Shown here: one piece after another, positions 56,434-64,000 of the stretch
Numbering within the stretch: position 1 is the stretch's first letter
How the letters are laid out: every line of letters begins with the position of its first letter
Assembly: GCF_001638985.1 (NCBI RefSeq)
Contig: NW_017265134.1
Coordinates: 2,766,131 to 2,830,130, forward strand
Length of the DNA: 64,000 nucleotides
Direction of reading: 5' to 3'
DNA from: Phycomyces blakesleeanus NRRL 1555(-)
Lineage: Eukaryota > Mucoromycota > Mucoromycetes > Mucorales > Phycomycetaceae
The notes under the pieces: generated by a model
What the model saw: the letters and a program-made list of their open reading frames with translations, nothing else
Databases searched by the model: none
What the model was told of the DNA's origin: nothing
Translations under genes and position numbers: made by a program

Positions 56434-57143
56434 ACTATATCTATGCAACCTTGTACTGCTGCAGTACTTGTGGCAGCTCTTGTTGAATGTGAATTGAATA
56501 TGGTAGTGCTGACATCGCATTGTATCAAAGTGTTCCTGACAATGTTAGCAATTGTGGCTAGTTTGATAGAAGTTGAAAGTTTTTCTGTATCTAGATACGT
56601 GAGGAACAAGATATGTTCTTTTGGAATAATGAGCCAAAAGTCCTGTTTTTACACAAACATTTGCAAAGTGATCACAGAAAATAAGTTTCTTTCTTGGGTA
56701 ATCCCTAGTTTTGACTGTTTCCATTGGACCTCCTTGGGTTCTCTTGCTAGCAGTTTTATCTCTGTTATTATTGCATTAGTGTATACTCATGTCACATCCT
56801 GATACTGTAGTCTACCTATATTTGATTGAGGACACCACATTGTTGCAAGACAAAGTAGCATGACAGTTTTTTGCTGGAGTTGTGTAAGAGATAAATCATC
56901 TGTAAGGTCCCAAGAATTCAACAATTGGAGGACGGACTTCAGTGACCAAATTTTGTCTTGATTGCAAGATGGTGGTTTTATCTCTGACTTATGCTTTGCC
57001 ATAAAAAATGCTGCAATTGGTTCTTGCATCATAAGATTTGGTTTGTCTGGCCACAAAACACGAAACACCAAAGCAACCGCTGATCTCATCAGATTCAGAT
57101 ACTGAGTCAAGTCTTTTTGATGGGCCATCAAGAAGTTGACCAT
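56434..57143 (-). pseudogene. DIRS tyrosine recombinase, N-terminal and central part
   Basis: The minus-strand frame from about 57,143 has MAHQKDLTQYLNLMRSAVAL and the first conserved region KTVMLLCLATMWCPQSNIGR. The second part has the H-x-x-R box in FNSHSTRAATSTAAV and stops at DIVAI where the MULE-OTU begins. There is a frame change between the two. The missing C-terminus with the catalytic Tyr is found at 45,300-45,535. DIRS elements use this enzyme rather than a DDE integrase. Confidence 0.8.
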
Positions 57144-57559
57144 AGCATTGATATTATACTGACAGAGGTCTACTGATGGAACTTGGTCTTCACATCAAAG
57201 CACCCACCTACGCCACATACAGTCATACCTTCTGTTGGTATTATCTCAATTTGCTCATTTTAAAAAAGCTGTGGTTTGGTTAGAGAATCCTTGTTTTTCT
57301 CTGGCGAGGTGGAAAACCTCTAAGCAGTCAAGATAAGGTGCTTGTTAATAGTCATCCTCCATGGTTTTGCCATAGCTTGTTTCATTACTATTGGCCACCA
57401 GTGTTGTACTGACCAATCTGATATCACCAGAACCACCGACCTTACTTTGTCCCTGCACAACTTGTAGATTACTTGCGGAACCAATTTCCAGGGAGGATGT
57501 AGATATAATTCTGTCTTCAGCCAGACTTGCTTGAAGTCATCTCAAGCTGCAGCTTGTGG

Positions 57560-59178
57560 ATCTGGTTTTCAACTCCAATAAACTGGTAATCGGTTGTTGT
57601 GATGTGCAGCAAACATATCCATTGACATTCTTCCCCATTTGGTGGTTATGTCATTGGAGAATCTTTGAGGAAGCTTCTACTCATGAACTGGTCGCCTCTG
57701 TCTGCTTAGTGCGTCTACTTGTATATTATTTACCTCCACAATATGGTTTACCTTGAGATGTATTTGAACCTTGCAAGTTATCTCTTTTATTTCCAAGACA
57801 ATGCGTTGAAGAATTGCGGATGCTGTACCCATCAATTTTGAGGCATATTTGATTACTGTGATATTGTTCAAGAAAATCTGGATTGTTGAGTTTCTGTTTT
57901 TTGAAGCATGGAGTTTTACTGCAAAAAGAATAGTCAAAAATTCCTAAACATTGATGGATAGATCTTTTTCCTAAGGTCGTCAGAAACCCAATGTCTCTAT
58001 CTGTTCTGAGGTCACTTCCCACCCCATATCTGAGGCATCTATATACACTGTGACACTTGGCAGTGGAGCGGGTGGTGGCTGTATGGGTAATCCGTTCTTG
58101 GTTTCGGCCAATGTACACCACCATTGAGCTTCCTCTTTTGCTTTGGTTGTCATCTTGCGCGGTGCTTCCCATTTTGCTGAATTTGTCTGCAATGCTCTCG
58201 GTAAATCTTATTGCAAATATCTGATCTTGAGCAACGCATCCCCAATTGCTGGAATCATAGATGTAATCTTCCCCAATAAAGAAGTAATCCACTGACAGGT
58301 CCTGGTTTGAGATGTGACTTGTTGGAGACGAGACTCGAGCTTGCTCAATTTTGTTTTTGGTATGGTTGACATTATTTTCTTCGTGTTGAACGTGAACCCC
58401 AAGAAGTCTTGTTTCGTCAAGAGTGTTAAAACGCTCATTTTCCAGTTGATTATAAATCCCAACAATGTCAGCTGGTGGATGACCTGCTTTGTATGCGATT
58501 CAAATTTTGGTCTTGTCTCTTCCCAACAAACATATATCGTCTAGATAATAAACTAGGCGTATGCCCCTCTGTCTTAATGATTCTAATGCATATCTCATGA
58601 GTTTCGAGAACACATATGAGGGGACACTGAATCCAAAAGATAAAAAATGATACTGATATACTGTACTCTTGTGTTGGAAGGTGAGAAAAGGGCAAGACTC
58701 TGAGTGAATAGGAACCACTACATAGGCATCCTTCAGGTCGATTTTTGTCAATAAATCGTCTGGAAGTATCATTTATCTCAGTGTGGAAACATCTTCCATT
58801 TTGAAGTGCTCGCACTGTACATATTAATTTATTTGCTTGCAGTCTAGAATCAACCTTTTCTTGTCTGCTTCGTGCATAATAAACATATTTGACAGGTAGT
58901 TGTGACTTTGCTCTTGTGAGCACTCTATAATGCCAGCTTAAATAAACTTTGAAACGGCAGTATCTACCTCTTTTTGATCACCTTCTAATAGACTGAATGG
59001 TTTGTTTCTCCACGGGCGTGGAGGCCTCGTCCATTGGATCTGGGAACCCTCCTTAACCACCTTTTTCAGCTACCGGTGATTCGTCTGACTGTTTCATGTC
59101 TGGACAAAACGTCCCAAGTAACCCCCAGTAGGATCCCGTTCAGAGGCACTGAATAGTGATCCTAATAGACTGGTACAA
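57560..59178 (-). pseudogene. DIRS reverse transcriptase and RNase H relic
   Basis: Minus-strand pieces in several frames. RT: LLTKIDLKDAYVVVPI, YHFLSFGFSVPSYVF and the catalytic RLVYYLDDICLLG, then LTKQDFLGFTFN. RNase H: VTVYIDASDMGWEV and, further on, INV..EFLTILFAVKLHA and VNNIQVDALSRQ. Stops and frame changes break it several times (near 58,500, 58,468, 58,208, 57,960). The order RT, RNase H, tyrosine recombinase is that of DIRS-like elements. 57,144-57,560 is a degraded link. Confidence 0.8.
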
Positions 59179-60050
59179 TCACTGGTGTGATTGTGTAGTT
59201 GTGTCAACTGCTGGTATCTGGGTGTTGGAAACTTGATTGGTGTCCACCCCTGTATTGGTTGGGGTGGCCTTGTTTCTACCTATTGTGAAAACCCTGGCCC
59301 TGGTGAAAGCTCTGGCCACGTTTGTTATATTCTCCACACTGATATCCATTGGCATTGCCTGAGTGAGGTTGAGTGGCGGCTTTGAGAATGGACTCTTCAT
59401 AGTCATACTGGTGGATTTTTTTGACCATGTTGGAAGAGAGCACCAGTTCTCGGTCCCCTTCATCTTCTTCATTTTCGAGATACTTGACTTTTGAAGGGAG
59501 ATTGAGGGATCGCATGACAAGCTCTTTAGTGTCTTCATCTGCATTCTGTGCTGTAACGTAGCCAAAGATTGTCAAGCATCGTGTTTTCTCAAGGATGTTT
59601 TTAAGCATGTCTTGAGAGCTGTGCTTTCCATCGACCATGACTTTGATGTCATCAAAGATTTCTGTTGCGAGACTGGCAGCTGTCCTGAGCTTGTCTGCGT
59701 CTTTGTATCAGCCCTGTACAATGGTAAGGGTATCCATGTGCAACCTTTTAAGCTGTGGAGTAAAGATTTTGTTGACTGCTCCTCCTTTTGTCCAATTTTC
59801 TCCGTTATATGTAAGGGAGTCCTTGGTGAGTTTAAGGATGTTTGCGTTGAGTCATTTATGGGAAGTGTTGACCATGTCGTCCAAGATCTCTTTGGGGAGT
59901 TCGTAGACAGCAAATCAATCTTGAGAGCTGTCTTGGACCTTGAGCTTACAGGAAAGCCCAAGGAGTTCCACAATTTGTTCACTGGTAAGGGCATTGTCAT
60001 TAATTTAAGGTTGTCTGCGTTGTGCGGCTTGGAAAGATGTAAAGAGTAGG
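59179..60050 (-). pseudogene. DIRS Gag-like protein relic
   Basis: A minus-strand frame with a few stops: NALTSEQIVELLGLS, ELPKEILDDMVNTS, IFTPQLKRLHMDTL, DKLRTAASLATEIFDDIK, then an acidic ENEEDEGDRELV and a Gly/Gln/His-rich C-terminus (GQSFHQGQGFH). It is immediately 5' of the RT. No zinc knuckle seen. Called Gag by position and composition. Confidence 0.6.
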
Positions 60051-60104
60051 GTATAACAAAAAAAACTTACAATAAATAAAGTGCGACTCAGAGAGCCAAT
60101 ACCA

Positions 60105-60664
60105 CATTGGAAGGAGTTGGAGAAGAGGAGGCAACAACCATTGTGTTACGAAGAACACACAATGGTCATAACTTCGCACATTCTTTCAAATTAATAGAAA
60201 CAAATGAAAGTGATAATGATCTTATACTTGGACAAGATATAATGCCTAACCTAGTAATAACTTTACAGGTGTAGCCATAGATTGGGACACGAAAAGCTTA
60301 GATGAAAATAAACGATATAGAGGATAAAATAGAACCTAATAATTCACCCTATGATACAAAAGAACAATAAGAAGCATTTAGAAAAGCAATTTCACCTTAC
60401 ATAGCAGAAAATGAGGCTATCCCTAAAACTTCTTTTTGTATGGTACCAGAGTCTATAGTAGAACTGAAAACAGCTGAAGGTTCCCAAACTTATCAGCAAC
60501 AGTATCCTTTGCCATATGCACTTAGATTTGTTATCGATGAAGTCATAAACAATTGGCTGAAGGAAGGCACTATAGTAAGTGTGATATATACACCACAATT
60601 AAGTGAAGAACAGATCCCACAACCAAACACTGGTTCCTTCTTTCTAATGAACCTTGCAAGTTAA
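60105..60664 (+). pseudogene. Ty3/Gypsy protease to RT N-terminal relic
   Basis: Plus-strand pieces: RRTHNGHNFAHSFKL and DNDLILGQDIMPNLVI (end of a retropepsin-like domain; the active-site DTG lies upstream and is not seen). Then FRKAISPYIAENEAIPKTSF, YPLPYALRFVIDEVINNWL and GTIVSVIYT, where the RT begins. Several stops. The DNA at 60,113-60,165 is also strikingly like the DIRS recombinase tail near 45,380-45,440. Confidence 0.7.
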
Positions 60665-60890
60665 TAATCTCTGGAACTGCTACACACCAGGCACATGTAT
60701 ACTACACACTCATACAGTGTAAACCAACCATTACACAACAGGGGTTTGAATTACAGAGATTTTAATAGTAACAGATATAAACAATAGTATTTTGTCTCTT
60801 TAATAAATAACACTCTCACAGTATCTACTTTTTCTAATATTGAGATACTAACCCATAAACAATCCCAAATACCTCAGTAAGAGCCCTGGT
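60590..60890. other. Unidentified ~300 bp insertion in the Gypsy RT
   Basis: RT coding stops near 60,590 (after GTIVSVIYT) and resumes near 60,895 with AWNSPLTLADKKD. The intervening AT-rich sequence has no coding signal, and I see no clear TIRs. Confidence 0.5.
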
Positions 60891-60894
60891 AAAT

Positions 60895-62246
60895 ATGGCC
60901 TGGAACAGTCCATTGACCCTGGCAGATAAAAAGGATGCACACGGCAACAAAACGGAAAAAAGACCCTGTCTGGATCCATGTCACATCAATAAGCTCTTGC
61001 GTGATGACAAATTCCCTCTACCCTTGATAAGGGATATCTTTGACACTATAACCAGTGCAACAATATTCTCAGCATTAGACTTGAAAAGTGCATTTCACCG
61101 TTTTATTATTGCAGAACAAGATCAACACAAGACAACGTTCACTCATAACAATATGCAATACATGTTCCAAGGATGTCCTTTCGGACTTAAGCCACTCTTG
61201 TCTAAGTTTCAAAGAGTTATATTACTCATCTTCAAGGATATGCCATTTATCCAAACATTTGTAGATGATATCGTAGTCTTCTCCCAAACCTTGGAAGAAC
61301 ACACAAAACATATGTGCCAAGCTATATAAACATTAACCAAAGTAAACCTCAACTTGAATCGACAAAAATGCCATTTCGCACAAAAATCTGTGTACCTGCC
61401 AGGATTTTCTATCGATAAAAACGGGAGTAAAAATTGACAAAAGAAAAATTACGAACGTCATGGCATGGCCCACACCTAAAACCTGTCGCGACATACAAAG
61501 CTTCCTAGGTGTGATAAATTACTTCAGATACTACATACCTATTGTAGCGCACGCAACTGCACTACTGGATGCTTTACAATCAGCAAATAACATAGAACAC
61601 ATATGGAATGATAAACATCAACGCTGCTTCGAACAATTAAAAGCCATCATTCAAAGTAATCCCGTACTTCAACATCCGGACTTAACTCAACTATTCCTGG
61701 TAGCGACCAACGCCTTCAAGCTTGGAATCCAACCATAAAATTTAAAAGCCAAAAACATCATATAATCTACAAAACCTTACAAACAAATATTTTAATTTTC
61801 TCTTTTCCTATTCAATCAGAGACCTTTAATAAAATCCTAAGCTTTTTCTTCTTGGCTCCATACAAAAAATTCAAGCTTGGAATCGGCGCCGTGATGTATC
61901 AAATAATCAATAAACGCAAATGCTACATCGGGTTTATGGCCAGGTCTTTTTCCAAATCAGAACGCAATTACTCCACTACGAAAAGAGAGCTACTCGCCGT
62001 AGTCTTTGCATTGAAGAAGTTTCACAAGTTCTTGTGGGCAACCACTTCACTTTGTACACGGATCATAAAGCCTTGACATACATACACACGCAGCAAATTA
62101 CTAACCCTATGAGGATACAATGGCTCGATACCATCTTGGATTACAGCTTCGATGTGCTTCACATATCAGGTGTATTGAACAAATTGCCTGATCTACTTTC
62201 ACGTCTTTTCTCCGTAGAAAACACGCTGGAGGGGGGGGGGGGGGGG
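60895..62246 (+). pseudogene. Ty3/Gypsy reverse transcriptase and RNase H
   Basis: RT motifs: RPCLDPCHINKLL, FSALDLKSAFHRFII, FGLKPLLSKFQ and the catalytic FVDDIVVFSQ, then a thumb-region block FLGVINYFRYYIP. RNase H-like block: RSFSKSERNYSTTKRELLAV, then FTLYTDHKALTYI in the next frame. There are stops after 61,327 and 61,736 and a frame change at about 62,020. A small AT-rich stretch (61,740-61,850) separates the two domains. The reading frame then runs into a run of 16 G at 62,231-62,246. Order RT-RH-IN is that of Ty3/Gypsy. Confidence 0.85.
62231..62246 (+). repeat. G16 homopolymer inside the Gypsy pol frame
   Basis: Sixteen consecutive G between RNase H and integrase, a probable slippage site; its length decides the frame into the integrase. 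Confidence 0.9.
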
Positions 62247-62381
62247 TAATGCGACGAATAAGCCATCAAAAGAGCACAAAGAGCTCATACAAAACCCCAA
62301 GTTCAAACACATAGCATACGAAACAAAAAATAAAAATAAAAAATATTCAAAGTACAGATACAAAAAGTATCGTTAGATTAT

Positions 62382-63299
62382 ATGACACCACCCGAAGAAG
62401 AAAGAAGAAAGATCATACAAGATGCACATCTCTTCGGACATTTAGGTGCAGAACACATAGTCGAACTCACCCATAAAAATGGGATGGATTGGACCAACAT
62501 AATAAATGATGTACTAGAGTGTGTAAAAGGATATACTGCTTGCCAAAAGTACAACATAACGAGAAAAGGATATAATCCACTCCGACCTATACATGTATAC
62601 ATACCAGGAGACCATTGGGCTATTGACTTAGCAGGACCATTAACGCCTACCGATAACGGCAACATGTACCTCTTCGTCATGGTCGATGTCTGCACTCGAT
62701 TCTGCCTACTAAGAGCTATCCCGAACAAACAATCGGATACCATCATAAAAACTCTGGTACAAATATTCGGAGACTTTGTTTTTCCCAGAATCATTCAATC
62801 TAACAACGGTACAGAATTCAAGAATGAGTTAATGGCGAAGCTCACGGAAAAATCAAGAATAGATCATAGACTAGTAACGCCATATCATCCTAGAGCAAAC
62901 GACGTAGCAGAAAGATGGGTACAAACATCCATCCAAGTCATCAGAAAAGTAGTCGAAGAAACTGGAAAAGACTGGGATCATTATCTACCAGCATCACAAC
63001 TTGCGATCAACAACAAAATATCAAAAAGGCTAAACACAGCGCCTTTCTCACTCATGTTCGCAAGAAATATAAACGCCTTCAAGGATTACCGCGAGCCTGG
63101 AACAACACCAGCAAGTCCAATGACACACGATGAGTTATTAAAACGAATCGACCACATAGCGGAGGTAGTATTCCCCGCAATAAAAGAACGAACAGAACTC
63201 ATCACGAAAACGCAAAAAGAAAAAGTTCGACAAAACTCACACAATGGCAAAAATAAATATCGGCAGTTACGTGATGATAAAACTACCAACAAGAAGTAG
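62382..63299 (+). pseudogene. Ty3/Gypsy integrase core
   Basis: Zinc-binding region with HLFGHLGAEHIVEL and VKGYTACQ, where the first Cys of the usual pair appears to be Tyr. DDE core: HWAIDLAGPL (Asp), IIQSNNGTEFKN where the second Asp is Asn, and NDVAERWVQT (Glu). The frame is open for 305 codons but shifts near 63,240, where the downstream frame takes over with the integrase C-terminal and chromodomain. The Asp to Asn change should abolish integration. Confidence 0.88.
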
Positions 63300-63867
63300 C
63301 AAACTGGCACCCGCCTACCAAGGTCTATACACAGTCATAAGACAAACCCAAGGAGGATCTTATGTACTTCAGGACGAAACCGGGGCTTTAATGCCTAGAG
63401 ACTATCCACCATTGGATCTGAAACTCATATCAGTTGACGAAACCGCCCTCGCTGATGAACTTGTCGAAGTACAAGCTATCATCAATCACAGAGGCAAAAT
63501 AGGAAGACGAGAATACCTCGTACGATGTAAAGGACAAGGCCCAGAAGAAGACAAATGGCTCACGCCAGATAAATTCACAGACTTAAAAACGATCCAAGAT
63601 TACTGGGCACGACGAGAAAAGCAAGAATTATCAACAACGGACAAAATCGCACCAACGGCTCCCAAAAGAGGACGACCACCTAAAAAAATATCCAACAACG
63701 AAGCAGCCAACAGCGCTCCCAAACGCAGAGGCCGACCATCTAAACAACCCAAATGGGTAGGTCGCCCACCAAAAAATACACAGTCAAACACTCCAGTCAT
63801 GCAAAAGCGTAAGGCACCTAGCAGACCTGCAAATACAATGCAGCGTAACAAACGTACTCGCATCTAA
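63244..63867 (+). CDS. Integrase C-terminal extension: chromodomain and AT-hooks
   Basis: An open 207-residue frame overlapping the integrase frame by 56 nt; originally the same polyprotein, now shifted. It has a GSYVMIKLPTRSSKLAPAYQ module (integrase C-terminal, SH3-like), then a chromodomain-like VEVQAIINHRGKIGRREYLV with DKWLTPDKF and IQDYW. Three AT-hook-like RGRPPKK, RGRPSKQ and VGRPPKN motifs follow. Chromodomains in chromoviruses steer integration to marked chromatin; AT-hooks bind the minor groove of AT-rich DNA. The start at 63,244 is simply the first Met of the open frame and may not be used. Confidence 0.85.
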   Translation: MAKINIGSYVMIKLPTRSSKLAPAYQGLYTVIRQTQGGSYVLQDETGALMPRDYPPLDLKLISVDETALADELVEVQAIINHRGKIGRREYLVRCKGQGPEEDKWLTPDKFTDLKTIQDYWARREKQELSTTDKIAPTAPKRGRPPKKISNNEAANSAPKRRGRPSKQPKWVGRPPKNTQSNTPVMQKRKAPSRPANTMQRNKRTRI

Positions 63868-63892
63868 ATACAATCTTCTGACTATTGTCAAT

Positions 63893-64000
63893 CTAGAAGG
63901 GGGTAATGTTGTATTTGACAGCCATATAAATTTTTATAAAACAAGTCCTATAGAAAACACAGCATTAATTTCAGGAGCCAATGATAAATACGGACCTGAG
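63893..64000 (+). repeat. Polypurine tract and start of 3' LTR
   Basis: AGAAGGGGGTAA at 63,895-63,906 is followed by TGTTGTATTTGACAG from 63,907, the usual arrangement of a plus-strand priming tract and LTR start. The LTR is cut by the window edge. It does not resemble LTR families 1-3 beyond the TGTTGT start. Confidence 0.85.

Noticed and set aside
59612..60049. 145-codon plus-strand frame
   Set aside because: It overlaps a minus-strand Gag-like frame that fits the DIRS gene order; the plus frame has no motif, although its length gave pause.

Overview
The window looks like a transposon graveyard from an AT-rich, early-diverging fungal genome, most probably Mucoromycota and Mucorales-like. 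The evidence is short GT-AG introns (about 48-90 bp, some with CTAAC or TTAAT branch-site-like motifs), Tc1/mariner, LINE and DIRS proteins of the type I associate with Mucorales, one nuclear tRNA-Arg(ACG), and no bacterial gene organisation. That assignment rests on recalled family resemblance; no database was searched. I see one clear host gene (the tRNA). Nearly every other coding stretch is transposon-derived, and almost all are broken.

Layout. 1-4,442: a MULE transposase between two ~870 bp inverted arms, the right arm overlapping an unrecognised protein relic. 4.7-8.1 kb: a multi-exon Tnp2-like transposase relic with a long poly-Gln tract. 8.4-15.7 kb: Tc1-like relics, an inverted duplicate pair, a two-part unknown gene relic (12-13 kb) and an LTR. 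16.3-19.9 kb: a Plavaka-like transposase split by a solo LTR. 20.6-25.3 kb: a foldback element, a DDE transposase relic, a solo LTR, a FAR1 fragment and a G/C-run segment. 25.5-27.4 kb: two 31-bp AT-rich minisatellites and a third type of solo LTR. 27.43-35.76 kb: an apparently complete CACTA/Tnp2-type element with ~50 bp terminal inverted repeats, a transposase and a convergent accessory gene, interrupted by a Tc1 element and a solo LTR. 36.9 kb: tRNA-Arg. 37.41-40.47 kb: a second MULE with a 9-bp target duplication, itself split by a solo LTR. 41.1-43.5 kb: a pogo-type relic. 44.9-60.05 kb: a minus-strand DIRS-like retrotransposon. Its tyrosine-recombinase gene is split by a 10.9 kb MULE (45,545-56,424), which is itself split by a 5.35 kb LINE (50,313-55,659). 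60.1-64 kb: a chromodomain Ty3/Gypsy element with the start of its 3' LTR at the window edge.

The most notable object is the 45.5-56.4 kb MULE. Its gene encodes a FAR1-type DNA-binding domain, a DDE core with all three acidic residues, a SWIM zinc finger and a C-terminal OTU-like cysteine-protease domain. Linker and OTU are joined by a tandem array of near-identical 54-nt exons whose peptides mostly carry a SUMO-consensus-like motif. Its ends have ~80 bp inverted repeats built of short GGGAGACGACG units and a perfect 9-bp target duplication.

Two themes recur. First, insertions are stacked, and where both flanks survive, removing the insertion plus one target copy restores the host reading frame, so relative ages can be read. 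Second, coding decay is mostly by nonsense and missense changes compatible with G:C to A:T transitions: Trp to stop, Asp to Asn and Glu to Lys at catalytic positions.
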